Positions 19,392 to 28,867 of a DNA stretch of 64,000 bases are shown here, in pieces. This DNA comes from Trichothermofontia sp964536415 (GTDB lineage: Bacteria > Cyanobacteriota > Cyanobacteriia > B231), in contig CAZHXN010000003.1 in the NCBI GenBank assembly GCA_964536415.1, positions 41,179 to 105,178 on the forward strand. Reading direction: 5' to 3'. The translations under genes and the position numbers were made by a program. Numbering within the stretch: the first letter of the stretch is position 1; each line of letters begins with the position of its first letter. The notes beneath the pieces were generated by a model that was not told where the DNA came from, did not search any database, and was given only the letters and a program-made list of their open reading frames with translations.

Positions 19392-20059
19392 TGTGCTCGA
19401 ACCCTATACTCTTTGAGAAACAGTGTGCAAAATCGTCATGGGGCAATCGGTAGGCCCCTCCCCCAATCTACTGCGATTGATTCGATTGTGCAAAAGGATA
19501 TTTCGCCAGAGATGCAACCTATCAGGCGACCCGATCGCACCCTCTGACCCGCCTACCTCCTCCCCAGGGGCTACTTCTCGCGGCTTGCTCATTCCAGCGT
19601 TAGCGCTCCCACTTGCGGCGCGATCGCTCCCCCGCCCCTCGGCTCCAACCCTATGCAAATCTACCATCTTCAATCAACAAAAATTTATAATCTAGATAAC
19701 TTCCCTAATCCCAGCCCCCTGGGGAAAGGTTATCATCCAAGGCAAGGTGTCTTCTTGGCACCGCTTTCACGCCTATTAAGGTTGACCAGCATCGCTGACG
19801 CTGACCGCCGTCAGCATCTGGGCTGTCGGCCCTTCCGCCACGCCCCTCCCACTTAGCGGGGTAATCTGTGATTGATCAATCAACTTGCATCAGGGGCTTA
19901 ACCACCATATCCACTATCCCTTGCTTGTGTGCAATTTAGTCGCAAGCTGTCTATCCACCCTCCAGCACCAGATTATATGGACCCTAGCGTTGCCATTGGG
20001 CAGAAATCTGGGAATACTCAAACCTAAGCGACCCTTCTTTCTTCACCCCCCGACCTGCT
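19392..20059. other. 668-bp divergent intergenic region, grpE / pilB
   Basis: Separates the minus-strand chaperone cluster from the plus-strand pilus cluster and must hold promoters for both. No coding stretch, tRNA or CIRCE element is visible. The only clear structured site is the 14-bp palindrome at 19869-19882. Confidence 0.5.
19869..19882. promoter_or_regulatory. 14-bp perfect palindrome upstream of pilB, putative operator
   Basis: TGATTGATCAATCA is a perfect palindrome 178 bases before the pilB start. The base before it extends the left side to GTGATTGA, slightly like a CRP-type half-site (TGTGA), but the right half does not match that consensus. An operator role is inferred from symmetry and position only. 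Confidence 0.3.
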
Positions 20060-22075
20060 ATGACCAACTCCTCCTCTGCGCGACGGGCATTGATCGCCCA
20101 TAATACCCTTTCCCCTTTTGGCAATCAGCTAGTTCAAGCGGGGTTCGCTGATCCGAACCAAATGAGTCAGGCTCTAGTTGAGAGTCGCAAATCGGGTAGA
20201 CCCTTGCCTGAGATTCTGAGTGAGCTAACGGGGAAGGTTTTACCCCCAGATTTGCTGCGGCAATACAAGAAGCAACAACTGTTTGAGCTCAAAATCCTCT
20301 ACGGTATTGAGTCCCTCGATCCAGAAATTAGCGAAACGTCGCCAGAGGAGATCAGCCGCCTCATCGATACGCTAATTAGCATTGATGTGTGCCGTCGCTA
20401 CCGTTTGATCCCCTTGACGAAGGATAAGAATCAGAATCCCCCCCTAGTGACGATCGCGATGGTGGAGCCGGACAACCTGCTGGCCCTGGATGAACTCCAA
20501 AAAATCCTCAAGGGATTCCAGATTCGCAAGGTGGTGATTGCCCCAGAGGACTACGAACAACTGCTTTCCCGCTACCTGGATGAAGCCGTCAAAAAGGCGG
20601 GGACTGCCGCCGCCAATGTGCGGGAAATTCGCACCGAAGATCTGGAAATTAAGCAAAGTGATCTGGCGACTTACGACCTGGAAGATGCCGATGACGAGGA
20701 TGGGGACGTTGACCTGAATGCGGCCTTGGGTGAAGCCGAAAGCGCGCCTGTGGTACGCATGGTTAATCAAATTCTGGCGCGGGCCTTGAGCGAAGGGGTG
20801 TCGGACATTCACATTGAACCCCAGGAGGAATACCTGCGGGTTCGCTTCCGCAAAGATGGGGTGTTGCAAGAACCCATCCCGAAGCTACCTAAGAAAATTA
20901 TTCCGGCTCTGACCTCCCGGTTCAAAATCATTGCCGATCTCGATATTGCCGAACGACGGGCACCCCAGGATGGTCGGATTCGCCGCAAGTTCCAGGGCCG
21001 TAATGTGGACTTTCGGGTAAATACCCTACCCAGTCGCTATGGCGAAAAGGTGGTCCTCCGGATTCTGGATAACTCCTCCACCCAACTCGGTCTCGACAAA
21101 CTCATCTCCGATCCCGAAACCCTGGCAATGGTGCGGGAAATGGCTAGTCGACCCTTTGGCCTGATCCTGGTGACGGGACCCACGGGGTCCGGGAAATCTA
21201 CCACTCTGTACTCGATCCTGGCTGAACGGAATGATCCAGGCGTTAATATCAGCACGGCAGAGGACCCGATCGAATATGCGCTACCGGGCATTACCCAGGT
21301 GCAGGTCATTCGGGAGAAGGGGATGGACTTTTCCTCGATTCTGCGGGCGTTTTTGCGGCAAGACCCAGACATCATTCTGGTAGGGGAAACACGGGACAAG
21401 GAAACGGCTAAAACCGCGATCGAAGCTGCCTTAACAGGTCACCTAGTATTAACGACCCTGCACACCAACGATGCTGCGGGTGCGATCGCCCGTCTGGATG
21501 AAATGGGGGTTGAACCCTTCATGGTCTCTGGTGCCCTGTTGGGAGTTGTAGCTCAACGCTTGATGCGTCGAGTTTGCGACAAATGTTGTATCGCCTATAC
21601 CCCTACTCCGGAGGAGTTGGCTCGCTATGGTTTGACCGCTTCCAAGGAAGTGGGCATTACCTTTTACAAAGCCAATACCCTCACCAACGAGCAAATCCAG
21701 GCGGCTAAAGATGCGGGGACGCTCTGTCCTAAGTGTAATGGCGTGGGTTACAAGGGACGGTGTGGGGTGTATGAGGTGTTGCGGACGACCGAACGTCTCC
21801 AAGTTGCGATCAATGAAGGCGCACCCACCGAACGCATTAAGGAAATTGCGGTGGAGGAAGGCATGAAGACCCTCCTCGCCTACAGCCTTGACCTGGTACG
21901 TCAGGGGCTGACCACATTTGAGGAAGTGGAGCGGGTGACCTTTACCGATACGGGGTTAGAGGCCGAACTTAAGGCCAAACGTAAGACCTCACTGACCTGT
22001 CGCACCTGTGGAGCAGGTTTACAACCGGAATGGATGGATTGTCCCTATTGCCTCACGCCTCGATTTACGGATTAG
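20060..22075 (+). CDS. pilB: type IV pilus extension ATPase PilB
   Basis: 671 residues. The N-terminal MshEN/GSPII_E domain (about 20-190) is followed by the secretion ATPase domain: Walker A GPTGSGKSTTLYS near residue 372, Asp box TAEDPIEY, Walker B ILVGETRD and His box HLVLTTLHTNDA. A tetracysteine zinc motif (CDKC then CPKC) sits near residues 510-560. A second CxxC pair (CRTCGAGL, CPYC) ends the protein. Hexameric motor that drives pilus assembly from the cytoplasmic face, for motility and DNA uptake. First gene of pilB-pilT-pilC. Confidence 0.96.
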   Translation: MTNSSSARRALIAHNTLSPFGNQLVQAGFADPNQMSQALVESRKSGRPLPEILSELTGKVLPPDLLRQYKKQQLFELKILYGIESLDPEISETSPEEISRLIDTLISIDVCRRYRLIPLTKDKNQNPPLVTIAMVEPDNLLALDELQKILKGFQIRKVVIAPEDYEQLLSRYLDEAVKKAGTAAANVREIRTEDLEIKQSDLATYDLEDADDEDGDVDLNAALGEAESAPVVRMVNQILARALSEGVSDIHIEPQEEYLRVRFRKDGVLQEPIPKLPKKIIPALTSRFKIIADLDIAERRAPQDGRIRRKFQGRNVDFRVNTLPSRYGEKVVLRILDNSSTQLGLDKLISDPETLAMVREMASRPFGLILVTGPTGSGKSTTLYSILAERNDPGVNISTAEDPIEYALPGITQVQVIREKGMDFSSILRAFLRQDPDIILVGETRDKETAKTAIEAALTGHLVLTTLHTNDAAGAIARLDEMGVEPFMVSGALLGVVAQRLMRRVCDKCCIAYTPTPEELARYGLTASKEVGITFYKANTLTNEQIQAAKDAGTLCPKCNGVGYKGRCGVYEVLRTTERLQVAINEGAPTERIKEIAVEEGMKTLLAYSLDLVRQGLTTFEEVERVTFTDTGLEAELKAKRKTSLTCRTCGAGLQPEWMDCPYCLTPRFTD

Positions 22076-22226
22076 GGTTGTACCCGTCCACGATCGCAGC
22101 GTGGTCCCTGTCATGTGGGCAAATGTTGCTGGGTATGCTGAGAAGAGGAGCAACTTTCGCAAAGGCTGAAGGCGTGTGCTAAATACGAGTTGAGGGTTCA
22201 CAACTGTTGGCGTTAAGCCAGAACGA

Positions 22227-22248
22227 NNNNNNNNNNNNNNNNNNNNNN
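22227..22248. other. assembly gap (22 N) between pilB and pilT
   Basis: Undetermined bases directly next to a 15-bp tandem repeat, which probably caused the assembly break. Confidence 0.97.
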
Positions 22249-22249
22249 A

Positions 22250-22290
22250 TGCTGATGTTGTCATTGCTGATGTTGTTGTCGCTGATGTTA
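22250..22290 (+). repeat. 15-bp tandem repeat before pilT
   Basis: Three imperfect copies starting GCTGATGTT (units GCTGATGTTGTCATT, GCTGATGTTGTTGTC, then a partial copy). The first copy abuts the run of N, so the true copy number is unknown. It lies within 60 bases of the pilT start and may vary between strains. Confidence 0.7.
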
Positions 22291-22304
22291 AGGAGCCAAG
22301 CCGC

Positions 22305-23441
22305 ATGGAGTTAATGATTGAAGATCTGATGGAGCAACTGGTGGAGATGGGAGGCTCGGACCTGCACCTCTCAGCCGGCTTACCCCCCTATTTCCGGCTA
22401 AGTGGGAAGCTAACCCCGATCGGCAATGAACCTCTGAGTTCGGAAGAATGCCAGCGGCTGATTTTCAGTATGCTCAACAACACCCAGCGGAAGAACCTGG
22501 AACAAAACTGGGAATTGGACTGCTCCTACGGGGTGAAGGGACTCGCCCGGTTCCGGGTGAACGTCTACAAAGATCGGGGGACCTATGCCGCCTGTCTACG
22601 TGCCTTGAGTTCCAAAATCCCCAGCTTTGAAAAGTTGGGTTTACCAGAAGTCGTGCGGGAAATGTCCGAGAAACCACGGGGGCTGATCCTGGTGACTGGG
22701 CCAACGGGATCGGGCAAAAGTACCACGCTGGCGTCGGTGATTGACTATATCAACCGCACCCGTGCGGAACACATTTTGACGGTTGAGGACCCGATCGAGT
22801 TTGTCTACGAGCCGATCAAGAGTTTGATCCACCAGCGGCAACTCAACGAAGACACCAAGAGCTTTGCCAACGCCCTCAAGGCCGCCCTGCGGGAAGACCC
22901 TGACATCATTCTGGTGGGGGAAATGCGGGACCTGGAAACCATTTCTCTGGCCATCACCGCTGCCGAAACTGGGCACCTGGTCTTTGGGACCCTGCACACC
23001 AGTTCCGCTGCCCAAACAGTAGACCGGATTATTGACGTGTTCCCCGCCGATCGCCAAACCCAAGTGCGGGTACAGTTATCCAACTCCCTGGTTGCCGTGT
23101 TCAGCCAAACCCTGGTGTCTCGTAAGAATCCCAAACCGGGTGAATTTGGGCGGGTAATGGCTCAGGAAATTCTGGTGGTTACTCCGGCTATTTCCAACCT
23201 CATTCGGGAAGGGAAAACCGCCCAGATCTACTCAGCCATTCAAACGGGGGCTAAGTTGGGGATGCAAACCCTGGAGCGGGTGTTGGCCGACTTATACCTT
23301 GCTGGAACCATCAGCTTTGATGCGGCCATGTCTAAGACCTCTAAACCGGAAGAATTACAGCGCTTGATTGGGGGAGCAACCCCGAAAGGCCCCAGTACAC
23401 CGTCACCCAGTGCGAGCAAGGTCGTTCAGGTTTCTGGGTAG
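22305..23441 (+). CDS. pilT: type IV pilus retraction ATPase PilT
   Basis: 378 residues. Walker A GPTGSGKSTTLAS, Asp box VEDPIEFVYE, Walker B ILVGEMRDLET and His box HLVFGTLHTSSA are all present. The N-terminal PAS-like domain starts with GGSDLHLSAGLPP. PilT depolymerises pilin and powers twitching and phototactic movement. About 25 Ser/Pro-rich residues follow the usual C-terminus. A potential start ATG and good family length make the 22305 start convincing. Confidence 0.96.
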   Translation: MELMIEDLMEQLVEMGGSDLHLSAGLPPYFRLSGKLTPIGNEPLSSEECQRLIFSMLNNTQRKNLEQNWELDCSYGVKGLARFRVNVYKDRGTYAACLRALSSKIPSFEKLGLPEVVREMSEKPRGLILVTGPTGSGKSTTLASVIDYINRTRAEHILTVEDPIEFVYEPIKSLIHQRQLNEDTKSFANALKAALREDPDIILVGEMRDLETISLAITAAETGHLVFGTLHTSSAAQTVDRIIDVFPADRQTQVRVQLSNSLVAVFSQTLVSRKNPKPGEFGRVMAQEILVVTPAISNLIREGKTAQIYSAIQTGAKLGMQTLERVLADLYLAGTISFDAAMSKTSKPEELQRLIGGATPKGPSTPSPSASKVVQVSG

Positions 23442-23623
23442 GAGGTTGGCTGCGGGCGGGCATGGCTGACCTGCTGACAGGAGCGGCGTGAACTTGTTAA
23501 GCTGGGCAGACCCCAAATGGGCTAGGCTCCAGTATTAAAGCCAGACCCCTAATGGCTAAACTGGGGGCCACAAAACTCTGAGTTGGACAATGTTTTAGAT
23601 CCTTGCGGATGCAGATGTGAACA

Positions 23624-24838
23624 ATGCCTACCTATCTTGCGCGTGCTCGCGATGCACAGGGAAATACCAGACAACAGCGGGTGGTGGCCGATACCCTAGC
23701 GGATGCCCGCACCCAGCTACGGGACCAGGGCTTTTTTGTCCAGGATATTGAAGAGTCCAAGGGACTAGTTAACTTTGATCTCTCGAACCTGCTAACCAGT
23801 GTCACTGTCAAGGACAAGGCCATCTTTTCCCGTCAGTTTGCCGTCATGGTAAATGCGGGGGTGGCAATGGTGCGCAGTTTGGGAGTCTTGTCGGATCAGT
23901 GTACCAACCCCAAATTAAAGGTAGCGCTGGAAGATATCAGTGCCAGCGTTCAGGAAGGCAGTACGCTCTCAGAGTCGATGCGTCGGCATCCCAATTGTTT
24001 CGACAATCTCTACGTCAGTATGGTCCAGGCGGGTGAGATTGGGGGGGTTTTGGATGAGGTCCTCGGACGCTTGGCGAAGTTGTTGGAGGATACAGCTCGC
24101 CTACAAAACCAGATTAAGTCAGCCATGACCTATCCAGTAGTGGTGGGGATGATTGCGATCGGCGTCTTTTTGGGAATGACGATTTTTATCTTGCCCACCT
24201 TTGCTGGCATTTTCGCAGAACTTGGAGTGGAACTGCCCCTGTTTACGCGGATAATGCTGGGGATTAGTAAGTTCCTGCGCACTCCCCAATATTCGGGTGG
24301 AATGGTTTTGTTCTTGATCATTTTGGGGTATGCCTTTAAGCAATACTATAAAACCCGTGTCGGGAAGGAAACGATCGACCGCCTATCTTTGAAGCTTCCT
24401 CTCTTCGGTGACCTGATCCAAAAAACGGCAACGGCTCGCTTCTGCCGCACCTTTGGGGCATTGACTCGTTCTGGGGTCCCGATCATGACTTCGCTGGAAA
24501 TTGTGCGCGATACCTCAGGCAACCAGGTGATTGCCAATGCGATCGAAGAGGCCCGGAAGGAAATTCAAACCGGCGGCATGATCAGCGTTGCTCTGCAACG
24601 GGAGCAGGTGTTCCCGTTGATGGCGATTCAGATGATCAGCATTGGCGAGGAAACGGGGGAAATTGATGCCATGTTAATGAAGGTGGCGGACTTCTACGAG
24701 AATGAAGTGGAAGAAGCGGTTAAAGCCATGACCAGTATTCTGGAGCCAGTGATGATTGTGTTTGTAGGGGGGATGGTGGCCTCGATTTTGCTATCGATGT
24801 ATTTGCCGATGTTCAAGGTGTTTGAAACTCTGGGTTAA
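23624..24838 (+). CDS. pilC: type IV pilus inner membrane platform protein PilC
   Basis: 404 residues with two GSPII_F repeats (about 70-190 and 270-395). Each begins with a motif of the type FSRQFAVMVNAGV / FCRTFGALTRSGV. There are three hydrophobic segments near residues 168-190, 222-240 and 375-395. PilC anchors the PilB and PilT motors to the plasma membrane. Third gene of the pilus cluster, 182 bases after pilT. Confidence 0.95.
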   Translation: MPTYLARARDAQGNTRQQRVVADTLADARTQLRDQGFFVQDIEESKGLVNFDLSNLLTSVTVKDKAIFSRQFAVMVNAGVAMVRSLGVLSDQCTNPKLKVALEDISASVQEGSTLSESMRRHPNCFDNLYVSMVQAGEIGGVLDEVLGRLAKLLEDTARLQNQIKSAMTYPVVVGMIAIGVFLGMTIFILPTFAGIFAELGVELPLFTRIMLGISKFLRTPQYSGGMVLFLIILGYAFKQYYKTRVGKETIDRLSLKLPLFGDLIQKTATARFCRTFGALTRSGVPIMTSLEIVRDTSGNQVIANAIEEARKEIQTGGMISVALQREQVFPLMAIQMISIGEETGEIDAMLMKVADFYENEVEEAVKAMTSILEPVMIVFVGGMVASILLSMYLPMFKVFETLG

Positions 24839-24874
24839 GGTTCTATCTGGCGTTGCTGTGGCTCAGGAAGTGTT

Positions 24875-25483
24875 ATGCCGATCGTCCCTGCCTACGAAGA
24901 GTTACTGGCTGAGTACAGCAACCGTGCACCAGTGATTGCGTTGCTGCGGGAGTATCGTCCCTATTTGGAAATGCTCCCCAGTTTACGACGGCCCATCGAA
25001 AGCCTCATTCCGATTCCGCTGCCCCTAGTAAAAGCCCAGCTACCGCACACAGATAGCAGTAGCCAGGGCGCTGCGCTCCGTCAGGCTGTGCGCCTGCCTT
25101 GTGACATTGGGATTGTTCTGTGTGACCCCGACTGGAAGGTCAAGACGGGGGTCGAAATTTTTCTCTTTATCCATCGTCCAGGGGAGAATTTTTCGGATTT
25201 ACTGGGTCGCTGGCGACAAACCCAGGTTTGGCTCAGTTATCCCTACGAATGGATTATGCCCCTGCGCTATCGTCATATTTTTAGTGAGGGGGCTGAGATG
25301 ATTTATCCCCTCTTTGTTCTTTTAGAAGACACCCCGGAACATATTCATCGGGGTCTCAAGGGTGCCCGTTTGCCCGTGGTGGTGCGGTCTGTCGTAACCG
25401 CAGCGACGCCTCCTGCTAGTCATGCGGAAATCGATGTCCCAACGCGGGAGGATTCGGAGGCCAGTCAGCAAGGCTATTCGTAA
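24875..25483 (+). CDS. conserved hypothetical protein downstream of pilC
   Basis: 202 residues, 36 bases after pilC on the same strand, so possibly co-transcribed with it. The protein has no signal peptide or membrane segment. A compact centre (about 75-165: CDIGIVLCDPDWKVKTGVEI, then LFIHRP and WLSYPYEWIMPL) looks like an alpha/beta domain. The C-terminal 35 residues are low-complexity. I do not recognise the family; a pilus link is only positional. Confidence 0.55.
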   Translation: MPIVPAYEELLAEYSNRAPVIALLREYRPYLEMLPSLRRPIESLIPIPLPLVKAQLPHTDSSSQGAALRQAVRLPCDIGIVLCDPDWKVKTGVEIFLFIHRPGENFSDLLGRWRQTQVWLSYPYEWIMPLRYRHIFSEGAEMIYPLFVLLEDTPEHIHRGLKGARLPVVVRSVVTAATPPASHAEIDVPTREDSEASQQGYS

Positions 25484-25569
25484 GGCGCGATGGACTGCTA
25501 AACCACAACTTGGCTACCGTTGTTAAGATTGGGAGCGACTATTCCCACAAGACCATAACCGAGTGAACG

Positions 25570-26145
25570 ATGGCGAGAAGAGACTATGTGAGCTACTGGG
25601 GGGCGATCGTCCTAGGGATATTGACCACCCTTACCCCCACCCAGGCGGCAGAACAAACAGATGTGAATCGCCTCCTCAGAACGGGGCATTGTCCCGGCTG
25701 TAACCTGAGCGGGGTGAATCTTTACGGCAAGAACTTACAGGGAGCCAATTTACAAGGGGCTAACCTTCAACAGGCTGACCTGTGGGGTGCGGATCTACGA
25801 CAGGCTAATCTGCAAGGGGCGGACCTCAGTGAAGCCGAACTCTATGGCACTGATTTGCGGCAGGCCAATCTACGCAACACCACCCTTTGGGGTACGGATC
25901 TGGTGCGTGCCCGCCTGATGGGGACAGACTTCCGGGGGGCTAAGATCACCTCGGCCAACTTCCGGGGAGCTAACCTGGAGGGGGCTGATTTCCGAAGTGC
26001 CAAGCTTTGGGGCGTTAATTTCTATGGTTCCCAGTGGGAGGATGCCAATTTTGATGGGGTTGATATCACCCGTGTTAACTTCGATCGCGAGGGCTGGCAG
26101 CGCACAACCCGGCAGGTTGAGTATCGCAACCCGATCGCTCCCTAG
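25570..26145 (+). CDS. secreted pentapeptide repeat protein
   Basis: 191 residues. A signal-peptide-like N-terminus (about 1-27, ending TPTQA) is followed by a CPGC pair and at least 20 consecutive A(D/N)LxX repeats (residues 50-175), which form a right-handed quadrilateral beta helix. Pentapeptide proteins are very frequent in cyanobacteria and many are thylakoid-lumen or periplasmic with no assigned function. The start with the signal peptide fits such a location. Confidence 0.85.
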   Translation: MARRDYVSYWGAIVLGILTTLTPTQAAEQTDVNRLLRTGHCPGCNLSGVNLYGKNLQGANLQGANLQQADLWGADLRQANLQGADLSEAELYGTDLRQANLRNTTLWGTDLVRARLMGTDFRGAKITSANFRGANLEGADFRSAKLWGVNFYGSQWEDANFDGVDITRVNFDREGWQRTTRQVEYRNPIAP

Positions 26146-26260
26146 GTAACCGGGGGCATTGAAAAATTTGGGTCTGAGACCCCGTCCTTCCAGGAGGGTT
26201 TCAGATCCCACATACTCATTGACTGGTAAGGCGGGCGATCGCTGCACCATCATCACGACG

Positions 26261-26310
26261 GTTCATAGCGATGGTTCATAGCGATGGTCCCACGATAGCG
26301 GTGATAGCGG
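26261..26310 (+). repeat. short direct repeats between two genes
   Basis: GGTTCATAGCGAT occurs twice in tandem, followed by two copies of GATAGCGGT. They lie in the gap between the pentapeptide gene and the cyclotransferase-like gene. No function can be read. Confidence 0.5.
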
Positions 26311-26346
26311 TAAGCTTAAAAACGTCACCCTTCACCCTGATGAGCC

Positions 26347-26799
26347 TTGTCTTCCTCTTCACCCCACTTTCGCCTCCGCGTCTTTGTATATGGCACCCTC
26401 AAACCGGGTGAGGCCAACTACGACTACCTTCAGGGGAAAACCTTCTCGATCTGCGACGCGGTCACCCAGGGATACCTCTACTACTTACCGACCCTCGGCT
26501 ACCCAGCGCTGATTCCGGGTGAGGGTACCGTGTATGGGACCCTGTTACATTTTCTGGGTACGGAGGTGTTGAGTCACCTGGATGCGTTGGAAGGATATAG
26601 TCCCGATCGTCCGGCGGTGGAAAATGAATACCAGCGACAACAGTTAGAAGTCTATGGCCTAACTGGCAAACCCTTGGGACGGGCTTGGGGATATGTGATG
26701 GAGCCTGAGCAAGTCGAACGATTAGGGGGGATTTTCCTCCCGGCAGGGTGGTGGAGTGGCCGTGGGGCAAAGAGGGATAGGCCATACAGCCATTCATAA
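26347..26799 (+). CDS. gamma-glutamylcyclotransferase-like (AIG2 family) protein
   Basis: 150 residues with the family start VFVYGTLKPGEANYDYL and a conserved HLDALEGY containing the glutamate used as acid/base in GGCT enzymes. Members convert gamma-glutamyl amino acids to 5-oxoproline; many bacterial ones are of unknown substrate. No ATG fits: the frame opens with a TTG at 26347, and the nearby ATG at 26340 is in another frame. The start is therefore less certain than the family. Confidence 0.78.
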   Translation: MSSSSPHFRLRVFVYGTLKPGEANYDYLQGKTFSICDAVTQGYLYYLPTLGYPALIPGEGTVYGTLLHFLGTEVLSHLDALEGYSPDRPAVENEYQRQQLEVYGLTGKPLGRAWGYVMEPEQVERLGGIFLPAGWWSGRGAKRDRPYSHS

Positions 26800-26861
26800 A
26801 TCATCGGATACAGCGAACGTGATCGGGGTGGGTAGGCTGGGTCAATCCCACACGTACCCAG

Positions 26862-26884
26862 TAAAAAGGGGCGCAACGCGCCCC
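26862..26884 (-). terminator. intrinsic terminator of pgk
   Basis: On the minus strand GGGGCGC-GTT-GCGCCCC is followed directly by TTTTT. This is a classical seven-base-pair GC hairpin with a U-tract. It lies about 165 bases after the pgk stop in the pgk direction; an assembly gap (26958-26993) lies between. Confidence 0.75.
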
Positions 26885-26957
26885 ACCGGATTAGGCTCGA
26901 TGGCCGGTTCATTTTGGGTGATTATGATTGGCAATCACGCACGCAGAGTCCAGGTCC

Positions 26958-26993
26958 NNNNNNNNNNNNNNNNNNNNNNNNNNNNNNNNNNNN
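26958..26993. other. assembly gap (36 N) downstream of pgk
   Basis: Run of undetermined bases in non-coding sequence between pgk and its likely terminator. Confidence 0.98.
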
Positions 26994-27047
26994 AACGAGA
27001 CAATCTGAACAAACCGAGTTGACGCCGAACCAGGGGGACGATCGCCC

Positions 27048-28253
27048 CTAAGCATCATCTAGGGCGGCGATACCGGGGAGCACTTTACCTTCCAGGAGTT
27101 CCAGGCTGGCCCCGCCGCCGGTCGAAATGTGGCTCATTTGCGCCGCTAACCCCGCCTTTTCCACCGCTGCAACCGAGTCACCGCCGCCGATGATGGTGGT
27201 TGCGCCCTTTTGGGTTAGGTCCCCCAGGGTATGGGCGATCGCTTCCGTGCCAGCTGCAAACTTGTCAAACTCAAATACGCCCATCGGCCCATTCCAGATC
27301 ACGGTCTTGCAATCCGCCAGGGCCTCTTGGAAGGTTTTCACCGAGTCGGGACCAATATCCAGGCCCATCCAGCCGTCAGGAATCGCATCAATGCTGACAG
27401 TTTGGGCATTGGCATCGGCGGCGAAGTTATCTGCTACGACGACATCCGTGGGTAGCAGCAGGGCCACCCCCCGCTCCTGAGCCTTGGCTTCCAGCGATCG
27501 CGCCAGTTCCAACTTGTCTTCCTCGACCAAAGACTTCCCGACGCTAAGACCACGGGCCTTATAGAAGGTAAAGATCATCCCCCCGCCCAAGAGCAACTTG
27601 TCACATTTCTCCAGGAGGGTTTCGATCACGCCGATCTTGCTGGAGACCTTGGACCCCCCGATGATCGCCGCCAGGGGCCGTTGGGGATTTTCGATCGCCG
27701 CTTGCAGGTATTGCAATTCCTTCTCGACCAACAGACCCGCCACACAAGGACTCAGGTAGTGGGTGACGCCTTCCGTCGAAGCATGGGCACGGTGGGCAGC
27801 CCCAAAGGCATCGTTGACATAGAGATCGGCAAGCGAGGCCAGTTGCTTGGCAAACTCAGGATCATTCTTTTCCTCTTCCGCATAGAAGCGCACATTCTCC
27901 AGCAACAGCACTTGGCCACTGTGCATGGCTGCTACCTTGGCCGCCACGTCGGGACCAATGCAGTCATCGGTTTTGATCACCGGTTGACCCAATAGCTCGG
28001 CAAGGCGGGCTGCCACAGGCGTTAACCGCATTTTTTCATTCACCTGTCCCTTGGGACGCCCAAAGTGGCTGGCCAAGATCACCTTGGCACCCTGGCGGAT
28101 GAGGGTTTGGATCGTGGGCAGAGCCGCCCGAATCCGTGTGTCATCGGTGATCGCCAATTGGTCATCCAGGGGCACATTAAAGTCAACCCGCATCAGGACG
28201 CGCTTCCCGGCTAAATCTGAGGCGGCTAAACTGGCTACAGTTTTTTTGGGCAC
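27048..28253 (-). CDS. pgk: phosphoglycerate kinase
   Basis: 401 residues. Interconverts 1,3-bisphosphoglycerate + ADP and 3-phosphoglycerate + ATP in glycolysis and the Calvin cycle. The signature RVLMRVDFNVPLDD is at the N-terminus; the substrate-binding SHFGRPKG, the hinge and the nucleotide loop GGGDSVAAVEKAG are intact. Single gene, followed by a clear terminator. Confidence 0.97.
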   Translation of the reverse strand: MPKKTVASLAASDLAGKRVLMRVDFNVPLDDQLAITDDTRIRAALPTIQTLIRQGAKVILASHFGRPKGQVNEKMRLTPVAARLAELLGQPVIKTDDCIGPDVAAKVAAMHSGQVLLLENVRFYAEEEKNDPEFAKQLASLADLYVNDAFGAAHRAHASTEGVTHYLSPCVAGLLVEKELQYLQAAIENPQRPLAAIIGGSKVSSKIGVIETLLEKCDKLLLGGGMIFTFYKARGLSVGKSLVEEDKLELARSLEAKAQERGVALLLPTDVVVADNFAADANAQTVSIDAIPDGWMGLDIGPDSVKTFQEALADCKTVIWNGPMGVFEFDKFAAGTEAIAHTLGDLTQKGATTIIGGGDSVAAVEKAGLAAQMSHISTGGGASLELLEGKVLPGIAALDDA

Positions 28254-28445
28254 AGCGTGACTCTCCTAAACGTCGTCTTTGTGTTTATTGTCCAATAGAT
28301 CGGTCTCACGATCGGCCTCTTTCCGGCAATCTTGGGACACAGGGCCACGCAAATGCGAGACTAAAAGAGAGAGGAGTGTCTGGCCTGTTATCTGAAACGC
28401 CATCCCACTCCTAATATGAATTTCGTCATTTCGGAGGGGCATGCG

Positions 28446-28862
28446 ATGTTTAAAACCGTGTTATTCCCGATTGATCAAAGCCGTGAGTCCCGTGAAGCTG
28501 CGGGGACAGTGGCAGATATTGTCAAGACTTATGGCAGCAAACTAGTACTGCTCTCGGTTGTGGAGGAGCCACCGCCAGAGGCGGCCCCCCGTGTCGGGGA
28601 TGAGGCGATGTCTTCCCCGGCGGCGATCGCCGAACTCCTGGAAGAGGCCCAAACCTTTTTTTCACAGTTGGACATTCAGACCGAAGCCGTCGAACGACAA
28701 GGGCAGCCCGCGTTTGTGATTTGTGATGTGGCAGACGAACTCAATGCGGATTTGATCGTCATGGGGTGTCGCGGCTTGGGTCTAACCGAGGAGGGGGCCG
28801 CTGAGAGCGTGACCTATCGGGTGATTAATCTATCTCCCTGTCCGGTCTTGATCGTTCCCTAG
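28446..28862 (+). CDS. universal stress protein (UspA family)
   Basis: About 138 residues; start taken at ATG 28446 (MFKTVLFPIDQSRESREAA) because homology begins there, though an in-frame ATG lies ten codons upstream. The C-terminal ATP-binding pattern G-x2-G-x9-G-S is only partly kept: MGCRGLGLTEEGAAESVTYR has Glu-Ser where Gly-Ser is usual, so nucleotide binding is uncertain. Convergent with the cyclase gene, whose stop lies six bases beyond. Confidence 0.85.
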   Translation: MFKTVLFPIDQSRESREAAGTVADIVKTYGSKLVLLSVVEEPPPEAAPRVGDEAMSSPAAIAELLEEAQTFFSQLDIQTEAVERQGQPAFVICDVADELNADLIVMGCRGLGLTEEGAAESVTYRVINLSPCPVLIVP

Positions 28863-28867
28863 GCGAG

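Noticed and set aside
19403..19431. Sigma-70-like promoter for grpE (TTTGCA, 17 bp, TATAGG)
   Set aside because: It would start transcription only a few bases before the grpE ATG, leaving no room for a ribosome site, and both boxes match only four of six bases.
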